Shown piece by piece: positions 1 through 12,774 of a stretch of DNA of 64,000 nt. Every line of letters starts with the position of its first letter. The first letter of the stretch is position 1. The DNA is taken from positions 81,022,520 to 81,086,519 of the forward strand of contig JAKCOZ010000001.1 of NCBI GenBank assembly GCA_022605955.1, given 5' to 3'. The DNA comes from Rallus limicola (taxonomy: Eukaryota > Chordata > Aves > Gruiformes > Rallidae). The notes beneath the pieces were generated by a model. It had not been told where the DNA came from. It made no database searches and saw nothing but the letters and a program-made list of their open reading frames with translations. Both the position numbers and the translations under genes were made by a program.

Positions 1-690
1 TTCTATATATGTGAAAGTTTTGATTAGGCAGGGCCAGCTCAATGGGTAAAACCATCTGTGTTAACGAACTAGAGGGCCTTTGCTAAATGTGTACCCCAGT
101 GTTTGAGGGTCACATCATCCATTGCACTCAGTGTAGTCTTTATGAGTCCATAAGACTTGCATCTCAAAGCCCAGGACACTGTTCCAGGCAGTGGCAAGGG
201 GAACAGGATATATTTCCAACCATCTGGTAGTTACATCCACCATTGTAAGCACAAGGCCTTGGCAGGTTTGTGGGAGTGGGGTACCATCAACCTGCCAGGC
301 CTCCCCATGCTGATATTTCAGCCATCACCCTCCATACCTGAGAGGTTTTAACCACTTGGTTTGCTTGATTGCAGCACACGTTTTGCATTCATGGGTAACC
401 TGTGCAGTAGTAAAGTCCACCCCTTCATCACAAGCCCATCTATTTGTTGCATCTTTTCCTTGATGGCCTGAAGGACCCACTGAACTATAAAACAATTGAC
501 CCTTACATTGCCAGTCCAACTCCACCTGCGCCACTGCAATCTTAACAGCCTGATACTGCTGTTTAGATGTTCCTCAGTGACATACTGTCACTGCATTACT
601 GTACTCTTGGGTACACTAGCACCTGTGTGATGTACTTTAACAACCAGCTTCTCTATCTGGGCAGTCATATCTTACCACTTTGACAGGATG
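1..690 (-). mobile_element. Endogenous retrovirus pol remnant (integrase region), degraded and cut by the window edge
   Basis: Read on the minus strand from about 690 down to 1, this is the C-terminal part of a retroviral pol gene. Between about 570 and 140 one frame runs through the N-terminal zinc-binding part of integrase (His at 463-465, then C-x2-C with Cys codons at 385-387 and 376-378) and into the start of the catalytic core, whose first Asp is at 286-288 in a W-Q-x-D context. One in-frame stop lies at 325-327 and a frameshift near 575-605. At about 141-145 the reading jumps frame directly to a sequence matching the C-terminal end of the core, so the part carrying the second Asp and the Glu of the D,D-35-E triad is missing. 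Further stops follow and the element runs off the left edge. It is an old, inactive copy lying antisense to ZBTB20. Family recognition is by eye; the exact ERV class is not determined. Confidence 0.8.
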
Positions 691-3600
691 GGAAGTCAAG
701 ACAGTGTGGTTTCTTTTTCTCTAAGTTCTCATTTTGGTAGCTTGGTAGCTTTCCAGTACGATTGGGAAAGGCAGAGAGGGAACCTCACAAGGTTCCTAAA
801 CACCACAGAGCCTTGAGAATGGATGTGGAAACTCTGAGTTTTCATTTCCTTGAGCAGCTAGAGAGACCCACCATTCCTCTCCCATGAATCAAGAAGCTTG
901 ATTTGCCTGGGACATCTAGAGGCTAGATGGATCTGAAGGTGATTTGAACTCATCTTTATGCTTCAGGTTTCCTGTATTTCTCTGAGGTACTGTGTCAGAA
1001 AAAGAACAGTTACATGTCCTTATGGTCTTCCCTCTGCCTCTAGAAATTTGTGGCTTTGATTCCCTGGAAACTGCTCTGGAGCTTTCAAATGATCTCCATT
1101 CTCAGAGGGGAGGGGCCCTGGTTCTACCAGCTTCTTTGCTTCCAGAGGCAGGCAGTATGTCAGTAGTAATTTAATCTGTATTTTTGCAAATCTTTCTAGA
1201 GTATGTCTTAGCTAATGCTGTATATTTCGGGTCCATTTTGGTGACCTAAAAAATTATGTATGTTTATATAACTATTTTAGATGATATAATAATATAGATA
1301 CAGGCCTTTTCTGTAGCAAGCTAAACTTATAGTAAGAACACCCGTGGTTTTTAGATACTGATGTCATGACAGTTATACTTTTATCTTACAGTACACTTGA
1401 AAGCAGTTTCTATGTCCTATAGGTTTATATTTCTGTTTGTAAGATTATTGACAAAATACCAGCCAGGAAGGACTTGTGTTTTTTGCACAAGTTATACGTT
1501 GCTTGAGTTGTGTGGAGGCAGAAGCACAAGTTCGAGGTATGTAAAGCTATAAGCTGAGCTCACCCTGAGTCTGTTGAAAAAGCCATCACAATACACTGAA
1601 GAACTGGCAGTGCAAAATGTTGCATTACTGATGGGGACTGGTCTCCTAATCAGTACACTAAGTGAGTTTTGTCAGGTTGGTCTCTCGGGCTTTTCTTCTC
1701 GTGAGAAATGACTAATAGCATATGGTACTTCAGTTACCAAGTCAGTGAGTATGTTTTCAGAAGCAACTGTGTGACTCTGGAGCCTCAGTTTCACTGATGC
1801 ATAAATCACATTTATAACACATAGATGCTTTTGAAAATTTGTCTAATTATCCCAAGTGTTGATTCTCTTATTTGATGACCCTGTAATACTGGCTTGATGC
1901 TAGGTTGTCAATTCTTGTGGTATTCAGTGCTTTTCTTACGGCTCTCCACTTAGAGAACTCTCAGTGATAACATGCATAATTTCAGCTTTGGTTTCAAACA
2001 GCCGTGCAAGTTTCGGGCTTTCGTGATTTCAGGGGAGAACTTGAAGATAGGTCCTCAATGAATCTATTATTTCTAAGTACCAACAAAAATAATAGAAGAT
2101 TTCTTGCTCTTTACAATTCTGTAGCTTCCATTCCTAAGATTTTTGAGGTGACTGAGTTGATAACACTGTGATATTTCTGTTTGTTAATCCTGCTGCAGCC
2201 ACTGAGACATACTGTAATTCTCCAGTAATATATTGACTGTCTTGAGTTTACCTGTTTTCAGAATGTGCCCCTCCCCCCCAATTTTTATTACCATTCTTTA
2301 AGTTCTAAGTCTTCCAGTAAATCCTTCCTTTATATATTGGGTGAGTGTTTCAACTGCTTCACTCATGAAATAAGTGATTGATGAATACTGTTCAACTATC
2401 ACTGTTCAGGGCATTATGACATTCTAGTATTCTGCTTTTGTTTGGGATTTGTTTGGTTGGTTTTGTATGTGTTTTTTTTCTTAACAACCATCTTCAGAAC
2501 GATGCTTTCCTCTTCTCCCCCTTACACTAGTTTACCTTCTTCCATCATTCTCCATTCTGGAAATTAAAGCAATAGCATCAACTCCATTGCAGAATTTCTG
2601 TAACCTCTTTTGATTACCTTTACTGCTTTCATAGATGAGTAGTCAAGCTAACCCACTGAGTCTAGTATTTGCCTACTTAATCTATCAATCCACATAATCT
2701 ACAGCACTTCTTAGGTACCAGTCATTGCCCTGTAAACTTTCTCTGTCTGATGTGCTTAAATAATGTTTTATTACAGTATTTGTCTTTATACTTCTAGTGC
2801 TTTTTTCTTTAAATTTCCTCTTCACCCTATCTAATCTTTGTTTTACATCTAGCCTGCTGCAGTTTATGCTCAGTTCTATTAGTGTCACTTAGGCATGATT
2901 TCTATGTTTAGAAGGATACATTTTCAGCTTTAATGAACTCTTATACTTTGTTATTTAACCATTGTCGTGTTTTCTACTTTTTTGTTGTTACGGTTGTTGT
3001 CCTTGGAAGCACACATGGAGCCTAAGAAAGTGTTATTAAGGCCACCTCCCTGCTGATCTTACAGATTTTAATTCCTTATCTTTTCCTTTCAGACTCTTTC
3101 TGACAAACTTCCACTTCTTTTTTTGTCCCTTTCAATACTTGTTCCTCCTGAAGTTGTGCATACCAAAACTGCCACTTTATATGATCTGCTTGAGGGATGT
3201 CAAGGATAATCACAGCAGTCTTTGTTTTACTTCATGTCTTCCCACATGCTACTGCTGTCATCTCCTCTGTCCTAAATTGGGTGAGAGGACTAAACCAAAT
3301 GCCCTCTTTCCCTAGTATGCTCTGCAGAGGGACACTTCATGTAGCAGAGTCAAACATAAAAGATTTTCCAGTGTTTGACAAGTGACTCTTGCTTGAAGGA
3401 AACCAAAGCAGCCACATCTACATTTCCTTTATTCTGCTGTGTGTTGTTAAACCCCTGCATAACTCAACACTTGCATCTCTCTTGGTTGGTCCTTTGTCTG
3501 CTTGCTATAGGGAGTCGCCTTCTGTGCTTCAAGAAGCACTGACTGGTGCATTCACTGCCTGTTTGTTGCAACTACACAACTCCAGAGTTACAGGTGTAAA

Positions 3601-6479
3601 AATAAACTTGATCCCCTTCTGTTCCTTTTCACCACTGTGGTCTGTCTAGCACTGGAGTTTTTTGCTATTCTCACCTAAGCTTCCATAGTTACTTTCTCCT
3701 CTTTTCTCTTGTTTGCCTATGGTAGAGTAGCCATGTAATATTTGTGCTGTGATGCCACTCAGTAACTTTAGAACAAGGTAGGGTCAGAGCAGTGTTCAAA
3801 TGAGAGAAACCCAAAACAATTCTTGTATTGTTCTCGGCTGAACAAAGAGAGCCCTTTCATTCGGAATGTTTTTGAAGTGAAGCCTTAACCTGGTTCTGGG
3901 AGAGAACCTGAAACATAAAACCAATGTACTGTTTAATACCACCTACTAGTAATTATAGAGTGTGCCAGGGAGGGTGTTATGGGGCAAATTCACTGTATTT
4001 CCACAAGAAATGTGATGTTTGACCTGCTCGATAGGTGTAAGTTAGTTGTAAGCCACCAGAGTGCCACTAAACCTCATTTGCATCGGGGTATTTGCCTCGC
4101 AGGCTGGTGCGCGGTGGATCACAGCGATGTGTTCTGGCTGGCACTGTGCATTTGGGTTCCCAAGGACACCAATTACCATTGTTTCTAGAAGGAATGCCAT
4201 TGTGCCATCTTCTCATTTATGTTTTCTGTGACTGTTTTCATTGTCCATGGAGTCATTTACAAGGCTAAAATAGCACGAGATCTAGTCTCATGCATCTACC
4301 ACTCAGGAACTGGAATACAAAGAGAATTCAAGATCTCTAGTTAATCTGTCAGCACAAATAGCTCCTTGAGGAATTAATTGTGACTATGAAAAAAGGATAA
4401 ACAAATCCTAGAACCCCTACTCATCCCAGCTTTATTGTGTTAAACACTGAAAGGATCTCTGCCCGGCTGGGATGCGCAGTATATACTCTGTATCAATCTG
4501 TGACATGTGGTGAAATGCTTCTTCTTGAAAGCCCACAAGAGAGAAGTAGTATAAATTAAGAGTAATCTCACAACAGCTATTTTTGAGTTCTTAACCAGTG
4601 AAAATGTAAGTGTAGCAATATTGTGCATCTATTAAAAATCTTGAAAGGCTCTTTATAACTAGATGATAGGAGTGATAACGTGTAATTTATTGATGTTACA
4701 CAGATAGAGAAAAAACCACAAAGTAGCAATTTTTGTGGGAAAAGGGGTATGATAGAGGAAATAAAAACAGAGCAAGGGACTTCTCCCCACAGCTTCATGC
4801 CTGTGTGTGAAACCGTGTCAACTTTAACAAAAATACCTTGTGCTTTGATCTTGTGCAGCATTTCAAAACAGGCCATGTTCCCTGTATTCAAAAGTAAAAC
4901 TCCCAGATGCTCTTCCTAATGTTTTTGGCTAAGTAGAGGGTAGAATGTGCCTGAAGGCAGACCTGAGAAATAACTCTCATGCACTATATTAGTATCACCT
5001 GTTGGTGTCTGTATGCTTGTGTATGTGTAAATTCCAGGCCCTTTTCCCGTGGGGGGGGAAGAAGAAAAAGGAGAAGGCATTAGAACTGACAATGTACATT
5101 TAATGCTACAGATCCATCTGATGATATCAAGCCACCCATGAATGCTGTGTTCTTGATTATTGCCTTCATTTATTAGCTTAAAGCATTCTGCCATACATTT
5201 CTCTTCCTATCAAAACTAAGTAAGTGATTTTGGAAATAAATCTGCTCCCAGGGATTACAGAGGTCTCACTGAGGACAGAAATTTTCCCCTATGGCCTTCA
5301 GTGTCATTGACATGGGCATGTGCTGTTTCCCGCTGATATTTAAATCTGAATTATAAGCAGGCCTGAACAGCCATCCAATAAACTCAAAATAAAGAAGCCA
5401 CAGTCCAAAACAGTATGAATATCTGTCTCACGATATTTCTAAATTGAAATACTCACCAAAGCACCCAGTTGTACTGGTTAACAATTACCCTTTCACTAAT
5501 AGATTAAAAAGATAAATGGAAAAAATAACCAAATAAAATCTAGCATTTTCATGTGATAGCTTTCCTCTACCCAGGGCTGAGACACAGCCACTGGAAGAGA
5601 TAAAACAATCCTTTTCCCAGCCCTGAGGACTGACATTTACAGTTTTTTGTCCATTATTCCTCATTTCTCCCATCAACCAGTACTTCACTGGCCCAAACAA
5701 AATCTCCTGAACTAAATAGGCCTTTCTCTGGAAACATGGAGGGTATAAGCAGCGCTCTTCCTCAGACCTCGGCTCTTCCACTGAAGCCAACCGTTTCTGG
5801 CTGCACCCTTTTCCTAACAGACTGCTACAAATACTCCCTGTAGAGGATTCTAGCTTGAATAGAAACCTTCTAAACAGGTAATTATCTTAAGAGGTTTTAA
5901 TCTGTATTTTCCTTTTAAGCAAAGCCCACAGGCTTTCAGGCTTACTGTATTTAACCACACTCAAACTGATAAGCTTTTCCTCCTTGTCTTTCTGCCTGGG
6001 GAGGAAAAACCTAACAATACAGGGTGAACGTGAAAGAGTTCATGGAATAGCAATTGTCTCTTTTTGAGACAAATTTTAATGTATTTGCACTTATTATCCT
6101 TCTAATTCATTCCTCCTCCAGACTCCCCTCCCTCCTCCAACCCCAGCCCTTCTCCTCACCAAACAATGCTTCTGAGAGAGTATTTAAGTTTATACAGTCC
6201 ACCACAACATGATGACCAAAAGCAATCCCTCTTGACTTTCCTAACAGGCATCCAGTCTGAAATACACTATTGGGATTTAAACAAGCCCTTAAAGCAGGTG
6301 AAGATATTCTTAATGACCACAGTAAGCTTTTAATTAGCACCACAAAATAGCAAAATAAATCACCTTGTTTGGCAATATTTTCCCTGTGTTCTAGAGAATT
6401 TTTTTTTCCCCCCAGAACCATCCCTTTATTCTTTGAGTGGGGAGTATTCACTCTGTAACTTCAGGGGCATTGCTGGCCC
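691..6479. other. Intronic DNA without recognisable genes (upstream part)
   Basis: AT-rich, stop-dense sequence in all frames; the longest open stretches are about 110 codons and have no recognisable domain. I see no splice-flanked exon. A POU octamer ATTTGCAT lies at 4075-4082 inside a moderately GC-rich patch (about 3970-4190), which could be a conserved non-coding element but cannot be judged without alignment. Since the first recognisable exon of ZBTB20 is at 15182 and its acceptor is in coding phase 1, this stretch is inferred to be part of the intron before that exon. Confidence 0.6.
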
Positions 6480-6760
6480 AGCTCACCTCTTCCCTGTTGG
6501 GTGGCTCTCTTGCTCCAGCTCCAGTAGTGCAGTAACAACGGCGCCTGGCACCGTGAAGGAAAACCAGCGATACATGGACCTAGGTTTCCTTAAGAGCCAA
6601 ACTGCCTTAAACCTATAGCCAATTAAAACATCTGGGCCGTGCTGGGGCTTTGGCAGGGTGGTGCGTGAGCTCTCTGGGAACAACCGAACGCCGTTGAAAC
6701 AGTTTCCGCGCGGAACGTGACAACGTTCCCTACTGAAGAAGGGATGAGCACAGCCTCATT
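6480..6760. promoter_or_regulatory. CpG-rich patch with perfect inverted repeat in AT-rich intron
   Basis: CpG dinucleotides cluster here (around 6538-6572 and 6685-6726) although the flanks are nearly CpG-free. At 6712-6729 the arms GGAACGT and ACGTTCC are perfect inverted complements around a 4-base spacer. Such a patch could be an enhancer or an alternative promoter or first exon, and ZBTB20 is known for many alternative 5' exons. No splice donor was convincing, so function is inference. Confidence 0.3.
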
Positions 6761-6866
6761 TCTCTTCCTAGGAAATGGTGCCATCATGTGGCCACGGTTT
6801 TTTCCCCTGCTTCCGATTACAGAAGGGCAGTTGTACAAACCGACTGGTTTCTCCCTTTATGTTTTT

Positions 6867-6889
6867 AAAAAAAAAAAAAAAAAAAAAAA
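6867..6889 (+). repeat. Poly(A) tract (A23)
   Basis: An uninterrupted run of 23 A after GTTTTT. It could be a simple mononucleotide repeat or the tail of an old retroposed sequence inserted in + orientation. No parent gene is recognisable in the preceding 400 bases. Confidence 0.9.
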
Positions 6890-7669
6890 GAGCATTAAAA
6901 TGCTATTTGCTGTCTTTTGGTAAGATAAATAGGTTACAGCTGGCCAGGGCACAGGAATGAACACCCTTGTAATGATGTGGCCTGTTGAAATGCCCGTTAA
7001 TGCAGAGTGACAACAGATTCAGTGGTTTTTCAGTTAACATAGTATATATTGCTTGGAGGTGCTGTGGATATAACTAAGAAGTATTCCCCCTCTTCAAGGT
7101 AGTCCATGTCTATGCTAGGGACATATGACGGCTGGAGCAGCGAAGGGTCTGCAGGCAACAGCTGAGAGAGGAGCTGGAGAAACAGGGTGTGTGTATGTGT
7201 GTGCCAGCGTTTACAGTAGAGGTATATTGGGCTGGACCCCAAATATGTGCCTGGGAGTAAAAATAGCTTTTGAGTATATCCTCTTTAAAATATCTCTGGA
7301 GTTCCTAAAATAGCAAGAATACAAACTGGAATGAAAGTGGGGAAAGTAAATACCCTGGATAAAAACAGTATATTTCTTTAACTTAAATATAGCTGAATGT
7401 TTTGTAAGATTTCAAAATGTTTGGTCACCAGACCGCTGTGAACTTGAACTAGTTTTTACCTGGTGTTTTACAGTTGCAAGTAAGATGCTCACCATAAAGT
7501 TGGTATAAAGGAATCAAGGCATTAGAGTAATCTTGAGGGGAAAGCTTCATTTTTGTAAGCCTGGAGAAGAAAATTTGATGAGACCCATGGATTTCATTCT
7601 TAATCTGTCTGTAGCATTCTTGATCCAAGGAATGCAAAACAATTTGTTAAAATTAAGGCAGAATTGGGT

Positions 7670-7760
7670 GCTGGGTGCTATCCTCATTCTACATGTGAAG
7701 CAAACTGAGGAACAGACATTGCCACCTGTGGATTGTAGAACAAACAGGATTAGCACTGAT
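7670..7760 (+). mobile_element. MIR/CORE-SINE-like fragment
   Basis: The stretch containing TCATTCTACATGTGAAGC followed by AAACTGAGGAACAGACA resembles the core of MIR-type tRNA-derived SINEs (the conserved 'cattttacagatgaggaaactgag' block), and the matching order continues to about 7760. It is highly diverged, as expected for an amniote-age insertion. By-eye match only. Confidence 0.45.
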
Positions 7761-9289
7761 GGACTGACTCCTCCCCACGTCTTTCAGGTGAAGCATAGGA
7801 AGCCTGCTTCCCAAGTAACTAGGCTGAAATAGAGGCTTTTATGCTTGACACTGGGGATTTATGCCCACTAGATATCAAAGCAATTTTATGTACAGAACAC
7901 CTATGGTTTAGTCTTCAGTTTTATATAAAATGGGTGTTTCACCATTGGGTAGATGCTAAAAGGAGAGGGCGAACAACTGAACAAATCATCTGTAGGAAAT
8001 TTGCTGACTGTTATCTAGTCTGCACAAAAAACCTGTCTCCTGAACACAGTTGAAGCAAACTCTTTCTTATTAGCCGTCGACTAGATATGTTTGCTCCTTG
8101 GAGAATAAGGTTGTGTTTGTGTGTATGCTTTTCTGTCTTTCAAATAAACGTAGTTATTAGACTATGAAATTTAGAGAAGTTTGACAGCTTTCAGAACACA
8201 GTGATTCTTTCTTCCATAGAGTATATTACTGACACATTAATAGATGTTGTGCTGGTAAAAATACAGTACTTCCTGTTAAATGTAGACTGCTACATATTTT
8301 GATTCTAACAACAATCTGGTAGGGTTAGGGCAATTCATGTAGTGTCATCTGGTGTTTGTTTTGGATAGATATTATAGAAGGAGATACTGATTTTCAAGAT
8401 GTTCAAGCAGATGATTGGGTGAAAACTCCAGCAAACCTTTAAAGCAACAGAAAGCAAGGGCTGCTCCTGGTCAGATATCCTGCTGAGGATACAAATGTTT
8501 TCTATGTTCCTGAAACTCCATACGAGCTTTTCCTCTTGCAGGCCCCTACTCAGAACGAGGCCAAGTATTCAGGAGAATCAGTCTGAGCAGGATTGGCTAA
8601 ATCAGTCTCTCTTGCATCACTGAGATATACTGAGAAGTAAGCCAGCCACTACCAGGTTTTCAGGATTTGAATTCAAGTCACTACCTTGAATGGAAAAAAT
8701 GCTGCTCCACTAAATTTGGTCCTAGAGAGTTGGAACCTGATGCAGGACTAAATATGTGTATGAAAACACAACATACGAATTTTTGCCCTGATAATTCAAT
8801 TTTATTTTAGAATAACTAACATGAGAACAACAGAAAATAAAACTTCATCATTGGGGATAAATCAGGTCGTTGGAACTGAAGAAAGCTGCCATGGTTATAG
8901 TGCTAGCTTTGGAACAGGAGACACTTAGTATGGAATTGAGGAAACTTCCTGTCAAAATTGTGGGGCTGTAGTGGCTTTCATATGTTGTGATGGAAATGCT
9001 GTGTTTCCACTGAACTGTCATGTTTATGCAAGAGTTGAGATTTTCATTACAAAATAAGGATTCCTCGCTGAGACATGCCTCTCTTAAGGAAAATCTGTAG
9101 AGTTTTGTTTTGATAACAGGGCTTTGTTTGCTTGATTTTATTTATTCTGTAGAGTCTTTATCATATATGAAGTGTCTCAGGCAACTGTTCCATTCACCTC
9201 GCTCAGAGTACTTTATCCACTTCAGGACACTGCATTTTAAGTCAAAGAAGGACATATTGGATAGAAAATGGAAGAAAATAATAAGGAAA

Positions 9290-9655
9290 GTGCGTATAAC
9301 CAGTGAGGATGATTGGGAGATCCAAGTTTGTATTTCCTAGAAAAGATAGGTCTAAAGAAGAAAAGTGAGACATCTTCCAATATATGAGAGAATGCTATAA
9401 AGAGAACAGTGGTCAATAGTTCTCTTTCTGCTGGAGAAAAGGATGAGTAATTGGTTTCAAAGTTAAATACTAGGAAGACTTTCTTAGGATAAAGATAGTA
9501 GACAGTCTGTCTAGGGAAGGAATGGAAATCCCCCACATTGTTGTTTTTGCAAACATGTTAGAAAATTTCTGAAGAGATAGTGTTGGTAAATTTTTTCCAC
9601 CATGAGGAAAAGAAGTAGACTAGATGACTGTCTGAAGGACCTATAACATCTTTTT
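9290..9655 (+). mobile_element. Ancient L3/CR1-type LINE 3' end
   Basis: Several blocks in the right order match the 3' untranslated end of old CR1/L3 LINEs: AATACTAGGAAGACTTTCTTA near 9466-9486, a degraded 'gtctgtctagggaaggaatggaaatcccc' type block near 9505-9535, and TAGACTAGATGACTGTCTGA near 9618-9638. Divergence is much greater than in the CR1 at 17.7 kb, so this copy is older. The 5' boundary is uncertain and no reverse-transcriptase reading frame remains. Confidence 0.6.
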
Positions 9656-11148
9656 GATATAGTCAGGAGGCTGTGGCCATCCAAACCTTGGGGTGGAGAC
9701 CAGGGATTACATAATTCCAAAACTATGTATGCTAGATGGAGAGTAAGGAGTAGTTGATAAAGTTTGCCTCCAGCTGCAGCAGGTTACTTGGGTTTGTGGC
9801 ACTCCTGGGAACTAGTGGTTGGATTAAGAATGCACAGAGAAACAGTTCCAGAAGCAGGAAGAAAGCCTACCAATGCTAACTTCATAGAATCATAGAGTGG
9901 CAACAGTATCAAGCTAGTTCTAGTTAATGGTGTCTAAGTATCAGTGAGGTGGGAGATGTCTTGGCAAACAATTTTCTTAATGCTACTGCAGAAAGCTGAG
10001 GCAAAAACTCAAATCTTTTTCTGTCTCAGCAAGCCTACCAGTTCTCAAGGATATAAAAAGATTATTCTCTTTTCCCCATAAGTACAAAAACAAGACAGAG
10101 CCTTTGGGGCTCACTCTGCTAGTTACTCCTGTGAAAGACTACATAGTAAGCTCCCCAAAAAAAAGCTTGTATTCCAGCACCATAGGCAGTTTTGCTTCAG
10201 GTGAAGGCTATGCACTGAGCTACTGCTGAGTTACAGTAGCTTCGGTGGATTCATCATCACTGCTGTTGCTAGAAATGGTAGTCATTACTGTGCAATGAGC
10301 TTGAAGATACTGTGACTTGAAAGGACACTAGAGAAAATCAGATTCTGTGGTACCTTTCAGTTATGAGCATTAAAGCTGTAAGCATTGTCTTTGCAGAAAG
10401 GGACATCTAGTGGCTGTACGAAAAAAACCTCACTAAAGAAATTTCTAAATGCACATCACAGCCGTTTGTGTGTGGCCTGTGGTCTTCTGTATCCCATACA
10501 TCTTTGCAGCTCTTCTGCATCCTGTGTTTGCTGGGATCGATTTTTATGCTTATGGCAAATAAAAAAGTCACCTTTGCAAACCATACCTTTCTAGCCTTAC
10601 GTAGGGCTATGTGTGGGGTGGCTTTGGCAAAAAGAAAATTGCCTTCAAGCCACACTTGAGATACATCACTGCTGCACTTCTAGGTTTCTATAGCATCTTC
10701 CAGGAGTCCACTGCCTGCTGCTTCCTTCTGCCATTGCCCTCCTCTTTGGTACTGTACTTTTAGAGGTTGGGATTGTTATTGTCATGGTAAAATCTACTTT
10801 CTTTTGAATGCCCATAACATAAAAGTCAGCGGGAGGGGTGGGTGAGATTCAGGGAAACACTAATCTAAGCACTCAGTCATGTATTGCACAACAAAAGTTT
10901 TTTTCCTTTCCCATCCAAGTTGTGCTCCTTCTTACTAGTTGAGGATGAATTCCATGCATGTTTCTGTGAATAGCCTGACAGTTTAATCGGTACATTTGCA
11001 TATGGGCAAACGGTGCTTTTTTCAAAGTTGCACAGTAATATGTTTCACCTTTATGCCATGCCAGCTTCAAATTGCATCCCAGGAGGATTGCAAATGTGCA
11101 TAATCTGTGCAGTTGTCTGGGCTTTTTTTTTCTGCTTTTTTCTTCTTT

Positions 11149-11176
11149 CCCCCCCCCCCTTTTTTTTTTTTTTTTT
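11149..11176 (+). repeat. C11-T17 homopolymer pair
   Basis: Eleven C (11149-11159) are followed directly by seventeen T (11160-11176), preceded by a further pyrimidine-only stretch from about 11121. The opposite strand is therefore a long purine tract, a typical site of length polymorphism and possible triplex-forming DNA. Confidence 0.9.
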
Positions 11177-12700
11177 AACTGGCAAACCCTATTCATTGCC
11201 CATCTGGGTAAGAATGGCCTTTGCATTTTCACACCCATTCTTTCCTATATGGTTTGTGAATACCCCTCCAATCAGAACTTGCTTCACAGAAAGGGAACAA
11301 AACCATTTTACAGGAGTTTCTCAGAATAAGTCCATTGGGATCTCTACATCATGTTTACTGGACAAAAAAAGGCGTGAGGGGGGGGACACACGGACATTTA
11401 ACAAAGACCACTTGAATTTCCCAGAAAGGTTCCCACTGTCTCGAGTTTAAAAGACTGGCAGGCCTGAGAAGAGCCTGAGACAGCAGTCTTTTCCCTGAGC
11501 CAGGCATTCTGTGCAGTGACGAGTAGGTGAGTGTGCGCGTGTGTAGCTGGGTCTTGTGAAGAGCTGACACACTTTCTGGCTTGCCCAAGGCTCTGTTAGT
11601 CTTTGTCAGAATGAGGCATTTACTTCAGAATCAAGCCTGCATTGGCGAGTCCACCTTTTACAGGGTGCATCGCCCATGGACTTTCAGCTTAGAACAGCAT
11701 ACGGTAAGGGACAACCACAAAACTTGAATCCAGATAGTTTCCTGCAAAGAAGGAGAGGGGCTGCATGAGACAGTGGGTTTTGCTAACAGACCAGTCTCTG
11801 GAATTTGTTAAAGCTGCTCTTTCACACTGCTGTGGTTTGTGTGGTAACGTCTCTGATACCATTGCAAATTACTTAGTTGCCTGTACTTTGGATAGGTATG
11901 ATTTTCAGTGTTGAAAGTCAAGGAAGGTGGCCTAGAAGAAACATCCTCAAAATCTGTATTAGCTTTTTGTACCATTTGGTATGCATCTCTTCCACCTAGC
12001 CCTTTTATTTTATCCTTAAGGAGTAAAGTTCAGTTGAAGAAGTGGTAGGTGTTCCAATTTCATTTGAAGAAGTACAGAAATCAGGGGAGGATTTTTTTAA
12101 GGGAAACCTCTGTTGTACCAATAGCAACCAAAATGTACTCCGTAACTTGTATGAAGTGACTCAGTTGACTTCCAGAGCAATTCCTACACCTCAAGGTGTG
12201 TCCTAGGTCAGTTCCTCTAGGAGAGCTATTCACATCACTCTCATAAATGCATACAGACCTCTTTACTTTGGCCTTGATTGACCCTAGCTGGCTGTTTCCA
12301 TCGAGTTACCCGGTGACTAAATATATTGTGCTTGCCCAACTCTTGCTTCCTACAGCCAGGCCCTTGGAAAGACTGCTGAAAGTTACAGACAAACCTTGCC
12401 CTTCCTCCTTTCTGTGCATGATCTGTGGATAAGTGGCAGAATTCACTTTTATAAGAAGTGTCACACCTTTCTGGATGATAGTTATCCTGATGATGCATTT
12501 TTCAGAGTTCCACTCACAAAATTCATTTTACCTGCCAAGATACATAGGAGCAAAGTAGACCCACTTCAGTGGGTCCATAGTATCTCTGGTAATGTGTGCA
12601 ATATTCTACCTTGTGCATGTGCAAGGAAGGAGTTTTGGTTTATTGAATTAATCTGCTGCATCAGCATTTGCTTCTTGTTATCAAATTCCTCACTTTACAG

Positions 12701-12774
12701 AACAGAACATAAACTAGAGGTTTATGTTTAAACATAACATAACATGTTCTTAACAGAACATAAACTAGAGGTTT
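12701..12774 (+). repeat. 51-bp-period direct repeat enclosing a 16-bp palindrome
   Basis: A 23-base segment beginning AACAGAACATAAACTAGAGG occurs at 12701-12723 and again, identically, at 12752-12774. The intervening bases include TTATGTTTAAACATAA (12722-12737), a perfect palindrome, then CATAACATAACATG. The identity of the copies points to a recent local duplication. Confidence 0.9.

Noticed and set aside
9885..9900. TCATAGAATCATAGAG, resembling the reversed CR1 terminal repeat
   Set aside because: Only about 15 bases match and the following sequence does not continue as CR1.
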